DNA from: Shimia sp. R9_2
GTDB taxonomy: Bacteria; Pseudomonadota; Alphaproteobacteria; Rhodobacterales; Rhodobacteraceae
NCBI RefSeq assembly: GCF_017743735.1
Contig: NZ_JAGHRO010000001.1
Span: forward strand, 186,001 to 250,000
Length of the DNA stretch: 64,000 bases
Direction of reading: 5' to 3'
Positions 36,631 through 45,342 of the stretch are shown here, one piece after another (the first letter of the stretch is position 1; each line of letters begins with the position of its first letter). The position numbers and the translations under genes are program-made. The notes under the pieces are model-generated. The model did no database searches, was not told the DNA's origin, and was given only the letters and a program-made list of their open reading frames with translations.

Positions 36631-36888
36631 TCAGGCCGCCAGCAGAGGGTCGAGCTTGCCCGCGCGCTCCAGCGCCATCAGATCGTCGCAACCACCCACA
36701 TGGGTCTCGCCAATGAAAATCTGCGGCACGGTGCGGCCACCGTTGGCGCGGGTGATCATCTCTTGTTTGCGTCCTGGGCTGGTCAGCACATCAATCTCTT
36801 TGAAGTTGACGTTTTTCTGTTTCAGCAGGCGTTTTGCGGCGTGGCAGTACCCACAGAGCGGGCTGGTGTAGATTTCGACAGGCTGCAT
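36631..36888 (-). CDS. grxC: Glutaredoxin 3
   Basis: This glutathione-dependent disulfide reductase has 85 residues from the ATG at 36888, preceded by AAAGGAAAG. The redox pair is Cys12-Gly-Tyr-Cys15 (SPLCGYCHAAK). The cis-Pro region (TVPQIFIG) and GGCDDL near the C-terminus bind glutathione. This is the classical dithiol type. It is second in the comF-grxC-nitrilase-marR unit. Confidence 0.95.
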   Translation of the reverse strand: MQPVEIYTSPLCGYCHAAKRLLKQKNVNFKEIDVLTSPGRKQEMITRANGGRTVPQIFIGETHVGGCDDLMALERAGKLDPLLAA

Positions 36889-36926
36889 GATCTTTCCTTT
36901 ATGCACTCAAATTGTTTGTCGGCCAT

Positions 36927-37691
36927 TTAGGAACCCTTTGCAACGCGTGCCAGTGTCAGAACACACACATCTGTGGCATTTGCCTGAAAACAGGCGTCGG
37001 TTGCCGCCTTTAACGTCGCCCCGCTGGTCAAAACGTCATCCACCAGAAGCACATACGCGCCCTTCAAAACTCCGTGATGTTTGGGGTTTGCCACAATCGC
37101 TCCGGCGAGTTTTTTGTGGCGCGCCTCCGCATTCAGCCCTTCCAAACTGCCAAGCCCACGCCGCCGGATCAGCAAATCCGGGCAATAGCTGACTGAGACC
37201 TCACCGGCCAATGCCTCCGCAAGAAGTGCCGCTTGATTGTAGCGCCGCCGCAGCAGTCGCAGACGATGCAACGGCACAGGAGCGATCACAGTCTCAGCCC
37301 TCAACAGCGGGGCAGCGGCGCGGGCGAGCCATTTTGAGGCAGGCCGCACAACCTCGGTGCGGTCCCCGTGTTTGAGTGCCAGCACAAGCCTGCGCCCTGT
37401 GCCCGCATAAAGCAAAGCGGCGCGCGCCTTGCGCCAAGGGGGCCGGTCTTTCAGGCAGGCATCACAGACCACACTGCCCTCCCCCTGCAGACGCGTCACC
37501 GGGGTGGCGCAGGTGTCGCAGACGTCTTCGCCAAGGAAATTTGTATCCGCCCAGCATTCGGCGCATAAGCCGAAGTCACTTTCGACCATTTCACCGCAGC
37601 CGACGCACCGCGGCGGAAACAAAAGATGCAGCGCTGTTTGAAACTTACGGGCGAACAACCTATTTTCCGCGCTATGCAAAACCAACCTCAC
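36927..37691 (-). CDS. comF: ComF family phosphoribosyltransferase-like protein
   Basis: ComF proteins are needed for natural DNA uptake and, in Rhodobacter capsulatus, for acquiring gene-transfer-agent DNA. The protein has N-terminal zinc-finger cysteines (PPRCVGCG, CAECW, CDTCATP, CDACL). A phosphoribosyltransferase-like domain with YNQAALLAEALAG and VLLVDDVLTSGATLKA (the PRPP loop) follows. The start is uncertain: GTG at 37691 or TTG at 37658 give 254 or 243 residues. Both lie within or next to the start of the divergent methyltransferase gene. The open frame continues far upstream but would overlap that gene. Confidence 0.88.
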   Translation of the reverse strand: MRLVLHSAENRLFARKFQTALHLLFPPRCVGCGEMVESDFGLCAECWADTNFLGEDVCDTCATPVTRLQGEGSVVCDACLKDRPPWRKARAALLYAGTGRRLVLALKHGDRTEVVRPASKWLARAAAPLLRAETVIAPVPLHRLRLLRRRYNQAALLAEALAGEVSVSYCPDLLIRRRGLGSLEGLNAEARHKKLAGAIVANPKHHGVLKGAYVLLVDDVLTSGATLKAATDACFQANATDVCVLTLARVAKGS

Positions 37692-38492
37692 CTCACTGAC
37701 AGAGCAGCCCTTGATCGCAACCGCACACGCGCAGATCTGCAGGACGCCATGTTCCTGCATGCGCTGGCGCAGGAGGAGATTCAGGATCGCCTCAGTATGG
37801 TTAACAAAGGGTTTACGCGACCTGCCGTGGTGACCGGCTTTCCAAGCGTTTGGGAGCGTTGTGTGCCCAATGCGAAAGTTGTCGCAGACACAGAGGTGCT
37901 GGCACTGGAAACCGGTGCCCATGATCTGGTGATCCATGCCATGGGGTTGCATTGGGCCGACGATCCGGTAGGTCAAATCATCCAATGCCGCCGCGCTTTG
38001 GAAAATGATGGCTTCTTTCTCGCTGTGTGTTTTGGCGGGCAAACCTTGCATCAACTGCGCGCCTCTCTGGCGCAGGCCGAGGTCGAACTGACCGGCGGCC
38101 TCTCCCCCCGCGTTGCCCCTATGGCGGAAATCCGTGATCTCGGCGGCCTGTTGCAACGGGCGGGGCTGTCATTGCCCGTGGCTGACACCGCGCCACTGAC
38201 CGTGACCTACGAAAGCCCCTGGGCGTTGATGAAAGAGCTGCGCGCCATGGGCGAGGGAAACGCCCTACAAAATCGATTGCGCACCGCGACGTCGCGTTCG
38301 TTAATGATCCGCGCCTGCGAAATCTACGTAGAAAGCTTCATGAAAAATGGTCGCATACCCGCCACGTTCGAATTAATTTATCTGACCGGCTGGGCACCTG
38401 ACGACAGTCAACCCCAACCCCTGCGGCCCGGATCGGCCACCAACCGACTTGCCGACGCGCTCGGCGCCTCTGAAATCAAACTGCCCAAGTGA
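37674..38492 (+). CDS. SAM-dependent methyltransferase, BioC/NDUFAF5-like
   Basis: The 272-residue product from the ATG at 37674 resembles the NDUFAF5-type methyltransferases of alphaproteobacteria: the N-terminal LTDRAALDRNRTRAD and the mid-region AHDLVIHAMGLHWADDPVGQ are typical. A strict glycine-rich motif I is not obvious, so catalytic competence is less certain than for UbiG. It starts with overlap or near-overlap with divergent comF and is followed after 37 bases by hemH, likely in one transcript. The substrate is unknown. Confidence 0.75.
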   Translation: MQNQPHLTDRAALDRNRTRADLQDAMFLHALAQEEIQDRLSMVNKGFTRPAVVTGFPSVWERCVPNAKVVADTEVLALETGAHDLVIHAMGLHWADDPVGQIIQCRRALENDGFFLAVCFGGQTLHQLRASLAQAEVELTGGLSPRVAPMAEIRDLGGLLQRAGLSLPVADTAPLTVTYESPWALMKELRAMGEGNALQNRLRTATSRSLMIRACEIYVESFMKNGRIPATFELIYLTGWAPDDSQPQPLRPGSATNRLADALGASEIKLPK

Positions 38493-38529
38493 TCTTACAA
38501 GTGATCCTACACGGAACGGACCTTCCCCT

Positions 38530-39582
38530 ATGACCCAAGCCACCTGCCCCGCCCACGCCCCTGCGGACCACCCTAAGGTAGCGCGCGGCAAAACCGGCAT
38601 ATTGCTTGCCAACCTTGGCACGCCTGACGACTACACCTATTGGCCCATGCGCCGCTACCTGAACGAATTTCTGTCCGACAAACGGGTGATCGACTATCCG
38701 GCATGGAAGTGGCAGCCGTTGCTGCAGCTGATCATCCTGTCCAAACGTCCGTTTTCCAGCGGCAAAGCCTACGAATCGATCTGGGACAAGGAGCGCGGTG
38801 AAAGCCCGTTGATGGTCATCACCAAGGAACAGACCGCCAAAATCGCAGAAACCCTGACCGCCCGTCACGGCGAGGATGTCATGGTTGATTTCTGCATGCG
38901 CTACGGCAACCCCTCCACACCTTCCAAGGTGCGCGAGATGGTGGCTGCCGGCTGTGAACGCATCCTGTTCTTCCCGCTTTATCCCCAATACGCGGGCGCC
39001 ACGACCGCAACGGCCAACGATCAGTTTTTCCGCGCTCTGATGGAAGAAAAATGGCAACCGGCAGCCCGCACCGTGGAAGCCTATTTTGAGCACCCCGCCT
39101 ATATAGAGGCGCTGGCGCAGTCAGTGGAAAAAGCCTACGCCGCACAGGAGAAGCGTCCGGACCTGCTGGTGGTTTCTTACCACGGCATGCCCAAACGGTA
39201 CCTGCAGGAAGGCGATCCCTATCACTGCCAATGCCAGAAAACCACGCGCCTGCTCAAAGAGCGTCTGGGATGGGAAGACACCGATCTGCGCACCACGTTC
39301 CAATCCCAATTCGGCCCCGAAGACTGGCTGCGCCCCTACACTGTGGACGAAGTGGCCCGCGTTGCAAAAGAGGGAGGCAAGAAAAGCATCGCAGTGATCG
39401 CGCCTGCCTTCTCTGCGGATTGCATCGAAACGCTGGAAGAGATCAACGAAGAGATCAAAGAGAGCTTTGAGCACGCGGGAGGAGAGGATTTCCTCTACAT
39501 CCCCTGTCTGAACTCTGATGAGGCCCATGTTGCCGCGCTTTGTGAGATCATCGACCAGAATCTCGGCGGCTGGATCACCTGA
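38530..39582 (+). CDS. hemH: Ferrochelatase
   Basis: Ferrochelatase inserts Fe(II) into protoporphyrin IX, the last step of heme synthesis. The 350-residue product (ATG 38530) has VSYHGMPKRYLQEGDPYHCQC, given here as SYHGMPKRYLQEGDPYH, with the active-site His. GILLANLGTPDD at the N-terminus and CIETLEEINEE near the end, carrying the conserved Glu, are also typical. It follows the methyltransferase gene and ends in an intrinsic terminator. Confidence 0.96.
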   Translation: MTQATCPAHAPADHPKVARGKTGILLANLGTPDDYTYWPMRRYLNEFLSDKRVIDYPAWKWQPLLQLIILSKRPFSSGKAYESIWDKERGESPLMVITKEQTAKIAETLTARHGEDVMVDFCMRYGNPSTPSKVREMVAAGCERILFFPLYPQYAGATTATANDQFFRALMEEKWQPAARTVEAYFEHPAYIEALAQSVEKAYAAQEKRPDLLVVSYHGMPKRYLQEGDPYHCQCQKTTRLLKERLGWEDTDLRTTFQSQFGPEDWLRPYTVDEVARVAKEGGKKSIAVIAPAFSADCIETLEEINEEIKESFEHAGGEDFLYIPCLNSDEAHVAALCEIIDQNLGGWIT

Positions 39583-39607
39583 TCAGCACGCCTTCCCTGC
39601 ATGGTTT

Positions 39608-39640
39608 ATGCCTCGGGTTCAAACGGCCCGGGGCATTTTT
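39608..39640 (+). terminator. Rho-independent terminator of hemH
   Basis: ATGCCTCGGG (39608-39617) pairs with CCCGGGGCAT (39627-39636; one G-U), followed by TTTT, 25 bases after the hemH stop. It is a convincing intrinsic terminator. Confidence 0.8.
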
Positions 39641-39661
39641 CTTTCAGCCACAGGAAAACGT

Positions 39662-39693
39662 AAAAAAGGCGGAGCCAAAGCCCCGCCTTTTTT
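39662..39693. terminator. Bidirectional terminator between hemH and the small membrane protein
   Basis: AAAAAAGGCGG and CCGCCTTTTTT (39662-39672 and 39683-39693) form an 11-bp stem with an A-run before and a T-run after. It serves the minus-strand small-protein gene and backs up the hemH terminator. Confidence 0.85.
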
Positions 39694-39722
39694 GAATTCG
39701 TAGTTCAGTAAGCTTAAAAAGC

Positions 39723-39908
39723 TTAGCTGCCTGCAGCAACAGCAGCAGCCACAACTGCCAGCAGTACCAGCGGAACCCAAACGCCAGCGCCGGAGCCGTT
39801 TGCGGCTTCTTCGATGACAACAGGCTCAACAACTGGATCAGCCAAGCCGCCAGCCATTGCAGTGGTTGCAGCAGCAGTCAGAGCAGCAGCGATAACGAGT
39901 TTTTTCAT
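39723..39908 (-). CDS. 61-residue exported or membrane small protein
   Basis: From the ATG at 39908, preceded by the near-perfect GGAGGTG, the 61-residue product has MKKLVIAAALTAAATTAMA, a clear signal peptide. A Pro/Val/Glu-rich middle (GLADPVVEPVVIEEAANG) and a C-terminal hydrophobic helix (WVPLVLLAVVAAAVA) follow. The strong ribosome binding site implies high expression. Similar short proteins beside hemH are, to my memory, common in Rhodobacterales, but I cannot check this. The function is unknown; it is probably an inner-membrane or periplasmic peptide. Confidence 0.65.
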   Translation of the reverse strand: MKKLVIAAALTAAATTAMAGGLADPVVEPVVIEEAANGSGAGVWVPLVLLAVVAAAVAAGS

Positions 39909-40055
39909 TTTACACCTCCAGAATTCGCTTGCCACCAATAGGAATGGGCGATGACAAGCACCCAAGACTTACCTCGTAAGTCACGTCTAAACAGTAATTT
40001 TTCGGAATTGCAAACCGAAGTTTACCTTAAACGCGACTCCCGAAACAAAATGTCG

Positions 40056-40652
40056 TCAAATTAGCAACACTTGCGTGCCCACTTTTGTCAACGAAAACAG
40101 CTCTGCGATGTGTTCGTTGTAAAGGCCAATGCAACCATTGGATGAACGACGCCCAATTTTGCGTGTGTCATGGGTGCCGTGGATTCGGTAATAGGTCCAA
40201 CTCAGGTAAAGTGCGTGTGTGCCCAATGGGTTATCCGGACCGGGGCCAACAAAATCAGGCCATTCCGGGTTGCGCTCTTTCATCGACGGCGTTGGACGCC
40301 AGCTTGGTCCCTCAACCTTGCGCACAACTTTGGTGCGGCCAAGACGTGTGAGATCTTCGCTCAAAGGCACTGAAGTCGGGTAGAGTTTATACACCGACTC
40401 ATCTTCTGACCAATAGTGCAGCGCGCGGGACGTGACATCCACGAGAACAGCGCCGTTCTTCAGGTTGTCAAAATACGGCGCCCAGTCCAGCGACCGGAAG
40501 CTCGAAATATTGCGAACGACACGCTCGTCCAGGTCGCGTTCCACCTCAGTGGTTTCAGCTTCGGTTTGTGCCAAAGCCGGCGTGCTCAAAAAGGCGGCGC
40601 TACCTGCCAGAAACGTACGCCGTCCAAACTTATCCGACCGATCTACAGTCAT
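40056..40652 (-). CDS. L,D-transpeptidase (YkuD), Tat- or Sec-exported
   Basis: YkuD enzymes form 3-3 crosslinks in peptidoglycan or anchor proteins. The 198-residue product has GRRTFLAGSAAFLS at the N-terminus, a twin-arginine-like signal. The catalytic segment is HGTHDTRKIG then SSNGCIGLYN, with His and Cys at the expected spacing. GGAG nine bases before 40652 supports the start. It diverges from a CAP-domain lipoprotein gene with a second L,D-transpeptidase beyond it. Confidence 0.88.
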   Translation of the reverse strand: MTVDRSDKFGRRTFLAGSAAFLSTPALAQTEAETTEVERDLDERVVRNISSFRSLDWAPYFDNLKNGAVLVDVTSRALHYWSEDESVYKLYPTSVPLSEDLTRLGRTKVVRKVEGPSWRPTPSMKERNPEWPDFVGPGPDNPLGTHALYLSWTYYRIHGTHDTRKIGRRSSNGCIGLYNEHIAELFSLTKVGTQVLLI

Positions 40653-40820
40653 TATTTTTCTCCAGAAACCAACCTCACGGATCGGTGAGATCATATGGCT
40701 CTAATGCCGCAGTCGCAAATCAATCAATTGTCAGGGTAGCAATGTCACGCCTATGTGGGTTTTCATGGTCACGATGTGCGGGTAGGAGTGCCCCAATCAA
40801 TTAGGTGGGACAGAGACACG

Positions 40821-41390
40821 ATGCGCGTTATTGCACTTTTGCTGGCTGCAGCTGTTGGATTGGCCGCTTGCGGAACCGGAGGCGGTGGCAGCGCCAAGCA
40901 ATACAAGATTTCCTCGGGCAACACCGCCCGCGTTCAGTTTCGCGTACTGGACTCAGTGAATGCGCTTCGTCAGGCCTCTGGCGCACCAGCCGTGGAACTC
41001 AATGCCCAACTGAATGCCGCCGCTGCGACCCATGCGCGGGATATGGCCCTGCAGAACCGCCCATGGCACTTTGGCTCTGACGGTTCCTCGCCGCTCGATC
41101 GAGTCGCGCGTGTGGGCTACACTGGTGTTCTGACCGGCGAAACCATCAGCGAGACCTACGAAACCGAGGTCGAGACCCTGGCCGCCTGGATGGAACAGGA
41201 TGACACGCGCTCTGTGATCCTGGATCGCAATGCGCGCGACATGGGTTTTGCCTGGTTCCAGGAAGACAATGGCAAGATCTGGTGGACCCTTGTGATGGGT
41301 CAACCAAACTCTGCGTCTTTTATTGATGTTGCAGCGACCACCAGCACGCCGGAAGCCAGCGACACAAACCCGTTCTCAACGATAAATTGA
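40821..41390 (+). CDS. CAP-domain lipoprotein
   Basis: The 189-residue product (ATG 40821) begins with a signal peptide and the lipobox LAACG, followed by Gly/Ser residues, so it is probably lipidated. The CAP (SCP/PR1) domain shows ATHARDMALQNRPWHFGSDG, with the first His typical of bacterial CAP proteins, then GETIS and AAWMEQDD. The last residues overlap the convergent L,D-transpeptidase by 15 bases. CAP proteins in bacteria are linked to cell-wall or sterol interactions. Its role here is unknown. Confidence 0.82.
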   Translation: MRVIALLLAAAVGLAACGTGGGGSAKQYKISSGNTARVQFRVLDSVNALRQASGAPAVELNAQLNAAAATHARDMALQNRPWHFGSDGSSPLDRVARVGYTGVLTGETISETYETEVETLAAWMEQDDTRSVILDRNARDMGFAWFQEDNGKIWWTLVMGQPNSASFIDVAATTSTPEASDTNPFSTIN

Positions 41391-41870
41391 GATCGGGGTT
41401 CCGTTTCTGACCATCGCGTAAATGTCGCGCATCTCTTCGTCTGAGACCGCGATACAGCCCGCAGTCCAGTCCTCAACGCCGTTCTGAAACAGTTGCGGCC
41501 GACCGTGGATAAAGATGTCTCCACCGGGGGATTCGCCGATCGAGGCCGCATAGGCGCGGTCCGCGGCGTTGGGATAAGAGATTCCAAGCGACAAATAGAA
41601 GCGGCTGTTGGGATTGCGGCGGTCGATGTAGTAATCGCCCTCCGGCGTGCGGCCATCGCCTTCAACCTGTTTGTGACCGGCAGGAGAAAACCCAAGGCCC
41701 ACGTCATAGGCCTGCAGCACCTGATCATGGTGCATCAGATACATCCGGCGGCTTTCTTTATAAACCAGCACACGGGTGACCTCGGGGCCATTGTATGTGG
41801 TGAATTTCTCGGCGCAGCCTGCCAATCCGAATGCCAGAACGGCAATCATCAATGCGGAGATCCAACGCAT
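41376..41870 (-). CDS. L,D-transpeptidase lipoprotein (YkuD)
   Basis: From the ATG at 41870 the product has 164 residues with lipobox LAGCA. The YkuD domain has IHGRPQLFQNGVEDWTAGCIAVS, given here as GVEDWTAGCIAVS, with the His and the catalytic Cys. It differs clearly from the transpeptidase at 40056-40652, so the two are not recent duplicates. The frame also contains upstream TTG codons (41876, 41873); AGGAAC upstream suits the ATG. It overlaps the CAP gene tail-to-tail. Confidence 0.88.
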   Translation of the reverse strand: MRWISALMIAVLAFGLAGCAEKFTTYNGPEVTRVLVYKESRRMYLMHHDQVLQAYDVGLGFSPAGHKQVEGDGRTPEGDYYIDRRNPNSRFYLSLGISYPNAADRAYAASIGESPGGDIFIHGRPQLFQNGVEDWTAGCIAVSDEEMRDIYAMVRNGTPISIYR

Positions 41871-41961
41871 CAACAAGTTCCTCTTTATATGTCTTCACTG
41901 CCTCTGAGCGTTTCTTAGCAGACCCGCTGGCCATGTGCCGCTCACGCCTGCGTGATACGCT

Positions 41962-43176
41962 CTATTTCCGAACAAATCTTGAAGCCAATTCCACGTGGGA
42001 AGACCAGCGGAATTGATCGACTGTCTGCACCCACTCAAGCGCATAGCCCGCCTGCACCAGCACCGCCGCATCACGCGCAAAGGTCACGGGATTGCAGGAA
42101 ACATAAGCGATTTCAGATATCTGCGATTTAGCGAGCTCTGCCACCTGCGCCTCGGCACCTGCGCGCGGGGGGTCAATGACCGCAAAGTCATAGCGCAGAT
42201 CCTCGGCAATCAGCGGATTGCGAAAAAGATCGCGAGTCTCTGCCGTCACTTTTTTAAGCCCTTTGGCCATGCGCCATCCGGCATCCATGGCTTTGACCAT
42301 GGATTTCTCACCTTCGATGCCGTGCATCATATAGCTCTCTGCCAACGGCAGAGTGAAGGTGCCGCTTCCGGCAAAGAGATCAACACCTGAGTCGCCCTGC
42401 GTGATCGCAGAACGTACAGAGGCCAGCAAAGCCTCCTCGCCCTCTTTGGTCGCCTGCAAAAACGCGCCGGGCGGCGGAACAACTTTGGCTTTCCCAAAGG
42501 CTTGGTAAGGCGCAATCCGTGTTGCGATGACCTCGCCATCCCATGTGAGCCGTGCCAGCTTGTGGCGCTCCACCTCCTGCGCCATGCGCGCCAAGAGCGC
42601 GCCATCGAGCGGTTTGCCGCCTTTCACAGACAGATCAAGCCCGGCATCTGACAGGGTGACGGTGGCGCTGAGCTCGCCTTTGCGCGACCCGGCAATTTGG
42701 GACAAAGCGCCCACGATGTCCAAGGCGGGCATCAGATCCAGATGCAGAAGCTGGCAATCGCTGATGTCGGCAATCACATCCGAGGCGCGGGCATGAAAGC
42801 CGACAAGCGCACCCTTTTTGGTGCGACGGGCAGAAATCACCGCGCGGCGGCGGGACCGCGCGGGGGAGGTCACGATGGGGCGCAAATCGGTTTCCAAGCC
42901 CTGCGCGGCAAGCGCCTGACGCACCACATCAACCTTCCAATCTGCCACAAAGCCATCCGCTGCATGCTGCAACTGGCAGCCGCCGCAGCTTTTGAAATGC
43001 CGGCAAGGTGCCTTCACCCGCTGATCAGAAGGGGTCAAAACCCGTATGTTTTTCAGACGGTTGCCCTCAAGCTCCCCTTCGACAGTTTCGCCGGGAAGGG
43101 TGAGCGGGGCAAAAATCGGGCCGTCGGCGATGCCATCACCGTGCAGGCCCAGTCGCTGGATGTCGATCTGGCTCAT
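41962..43176 (-). CDS. Class I RNA methyltransferase, TrmA/RlmD family
   Basis: Members use SAM to methylate uridine at C5 in tRNA or 23S rRNA. The 404-residue product has an iron-sulfur cluster motif of the RlmD type (Cys58, Cys64, Cys67, and a later Cys near 148) in PCRHFKSCGGCQLQ. A TRAM-like N-terminal part precedes it, and the catalytic motifs are FAGSGTFTLPLA, DPPRAG and VSCNPVTFARD. It follows the ABC exporter gene; a 9-bp hairpin (43177-43201) covers its ribosome binding site. Confidence 0.88.
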   Translation of the reverse strand: MSQIDIQRLGLHGDGIADGPIFAPLTLPGETVEGELEGNRLKNIRVLTPSDQRVKAPCRHFKSCGGCQLQHAADGFVADWKVDVVRQALAAQGLETDLRPIVTSPARSRRRAVISARRTKKGALVGFHARASDVIADISDCQLLHLDLMPALDIVGALSQIAGSRKGELSATVTLSDAGLDLSVKGGKPLDGALLARMAQEVERHKLARLTWDGEVIATRIAPYQAFGKAKVVPPPGAFLQATKEGEEALLASVRSAITQGDSGVDLFAGSGTFTLPLAESYMMHGIEGEKSMVKAMDAGWRMAKGLKKVTAETRDLFRNPLIAEDLRYDFAVIDPPRAGAEAQVAELAKSQISEIAYVSCNPVTFARDAAVLVQAGYALEWVQTVDQFRWSSHVELASRFVRK

Positions 43177-43201
43177 GCCTGTCCCCTAACGAGGGACAGG
43201 C
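43177..43201 (-). promoter_or_regulatory. Hairpin sequestering the methyltransferase ribosome binding site
   Basis: On the minus strand GCCTGTCCC (43201-43193) pairs perfectly with GGGACAGGC (43185-43177), and the start ATG follows immediately. The Shine-Dalgarno AGGGGA spans the loop and the 3' arm. It could also be a stem of the preceding ABC gene's end, 14 bases away, but no U-tract follows. Confidence 0.6.
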
Positions 43202-43214
43202 ACAAGGTCAAACG

Positions 43215-45056
43215 CTACTCTGCCGCCTCATCGGCATTGAGGAAGCCACCGGATTGCCGCGCCCAGAAACCGGCATAGAGTCCATTCTGTGCAAGCAGCT
43301 CTGCGTGGCTGCCCTGCTCCACGATACGGCCTTGATCCATAACCAAAATTCGGTCCATCTCGGCAATCGTCGACAGACGGTGCGCGATGGCGATCACGGT
43401 TTTGCCCGCCATCATGCCGTAAAGCGTGCGTTGAATGGCCGCCTCAACCTCGCTGTCCAAAGCGCTGGTCGCTTCGTCCAAGAGTAGAATCGGCGCGTCC
43501 TTCAGGATCACCCGGGCCAGTGTGATACGCTGACGCTGACCGCCAGAGAGCTTCACGCCCCGCTCGCCAACATGGGCATCATAGCCTTTGCGCCCCTCCG
43601 GATCTTCCAAATCCAGAATGAAATCATGGGCTTCGGCCTTTTTAGCGGCGGCAATCATATCCGCCTCTGTGGCATCAGGCCGACCGTAGAGCAGGTTATC
43701 ACGCACAGAGCGGTGCAGCAGCGAGCTGTCTTGTTGCACCATACCAATGGCATCGCGCAGGCTGTCCTGCGTGACGGTGGAAATGTCCTGCCCGTCGATC
43801 AAAATGCGCCCGGTTTCAACATCATAGAAGCGCAGCAGCAGCTTCACCAAAGTCGATTTTCCTGCCCCGGAACGGCCGATCAGACCCACTTTTTCACCCG
43901 GTTCAATGGTCAGAGAGATCTGGTCCAGCCCGCCGGAGCCGCGGCCGTAGTGGTGCGACAGGCCCTGCAGCTCAATTTTCCCCTGATCAAAATCAAGCTG
44001 CGGTGCTGATTTTTGATCAACCAGATCAATAGGTTGGGCAATGGTTTCCATACCCTCGGCCACAACACCGAGCTGGCGGAAGAAGGAGGTCAGCGCCCAC
44101 ATGATCCAGCCGGTCATCGCATTCAGGCGCAGGCTGAGCGCGGTGGCGGCCGCAACCGCCCCAACAGAAGCCTGCCCCATAGACCAGAGCCAGATGGCCC
44201 AGCCCACAACGCTGACGATCAGCACCCCGTTCAGAAGAACCAGCGCCACATCCATGATGGTGAAAATCCGCATCTCGTGCTGGAAGGTTTCCCGTGAATA
44301 TTCAATGGCTTCCTTGGCATATTCCAGCTCGCGCTGATTGTGGGCAAATAGCTTTACCGAATGAATATTGGTATAGGCGTCCACCACGCGACCGGTGACT
44401 TTGGAGCGCGCGTCAGAGGCGGCCTGAGAGGCTGGGCCGACGCGTTTGACGGTCCACTTGACCAGGAAGCCATAGAGCACCAGCCAGCCAAGCATGGGCA
44501 GCACCAGACGGGGGTCTGCATCGGCCAAAAGGATCGCGGCGCCAATGACATAGGCGATGGAGAAGGTGATCGCGTCAAAGACCTGAAACACGGCTTCCCC
44601 CGCTGCCGGAGGGGTCTGCATAATCCGGTTGGCAATGCGGCCCGCAAAGTCGTTCTCAAACCAGCCAACTGATTGACGCAAAACATGTTTATGGGCTCGC
44701 CACCGGATCAAAGCCCCGAAGTTTGGCAGCACGGTATTGTTCAGCAGGAGCACATCGAGCGCCTGCAGCGCGGGGCGCAGGAAGAGCACAAACAGCACCA
44801 CCAAGATGAACTCGGTGCCGTGGTCTGCCCAAACCGTCGACGGATCACCGGTAAGCAGGTCCACCACGCGGCCCATATAGGCGATCAGGCCGACCTCCAC
44901 CGCCGCCACGATGATGGACATTATCGTAGCAAAAACAAAGACTTTGCGGAACGGCAGCGCATAGTCGCGCATGAAGGGCCACAGCTTGGTGGGCGGCGTA
45001 TCTACTTCGTCGTAGTCGCAATAGGGGTCAACAAGGGTCTCGAAAAACTTGAACAT
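43215..45056 (-). CDS. ABC exporter, fused membrane and ATPase domains
   Basis: The 613-residue half-transporter has six membrane helices (about 30-330). An ATPase domain follows with GRSGAGKSTLVKLL (Walker A), LSGGQRQRITLA (signature) and ILLLDEATSALD (Walker B). It probably works as a homodimer exporting drugs, lipids or peptides. The N-terminal DPYCDYDEVDTPPTKLW segment is characteristic of an alphaproteobacterial subgroup. It lies 38 bases before the RNA methyltransferase gene. The 286 bases upstream of it hold only a promoter region. Confidence 0.88.
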   Translation of the reverse strand: MFKFFETLVDPYCDYDEVDTPPTKLWPFMRDYALPFRKVFVFATIMSIIVAAVEVGLIAYMGRVVDLLTGDPSTVWADHGTEFILVVLFVLFLRPALQALDVLLLNNTVLPNFGALIRWRAHKHVLRQSVGWFENDFAGRIANRIMQTPPAAGEAVFQVFDAITFSIAYVIGAAILLADADPRLVLPMLGWLVLYGFLVKWTVKRVGPASQAASDARSKVTGRVVDAYTNIHSVKLFAHNQRELEYAKEAIEYSRETFQHEMRIFTIMDVALVLLNGVLIVSVVGWAIWLWSMGQASVGAVAAATALSLRLNAMTGWIMWALTSFFRQLGVVAEGMETIAQPIDLVDQKSAPQLDFDQGKIELQGLSHHYGRGSGGLDQISLTIEPGEKVGLIGRSGAGKSTLVKLLLRFYDVETGRILIDGQDISTVTQDSLRDAIGMVQQDSSLLHRSVRDNLLYGRPDATEADMIAAAKKAEAHDFILDLEDPEGRKGYDAHVGERGVKLSGGQRQRITLARVILKDAPILLLDEATSALDSEVEAAIQRTLYGMMAGKTVIAIAHRLSTIAEMDRILVMDQGRIVEQGSHAELLAQNGLYAGFWARQSGGFLNADEAAE

Positions 45057-45342
45057 GAGAAAGCCTGAAAGAACAGAAAGTTAAGTGCATAAATGAAGTG
45101 ACACGCCACAATCGGCCGCCACTGCGGTCCGATGTGGTTATGAAAACCAAATCCCGCGATACATTTTGCACTCCTTCTCATGGTTGAGTGAGGGGATGCT
45201 GCGCTACCGTTGCGTCAAAGTCAACGGGCATTAACCAGCTTTTTGGCATGTCGGTATCGCGTCGGTAAGGCGGCTGTATCGCGGAGGTGCGAAATTTGTG
45301 GTCGGGCAAAGTGTAAGCACAAGGTGCGTTGGCCGTTGCCGA

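Noticed and set aside
36927-38156. Full 409-codon frame for comF
   Set aside because: The N-terminal 150 residues overlap the divergent methyltransferase gene and lack ComF similarity; only the part from about 37691 is coding.
45057-45342. Possible gene or structured RNA in the 286-base gap before the ABC exporter
   Set aside because: No frame with a ribosome binding site and no strong palindrome; it is best seen as a promoter region.
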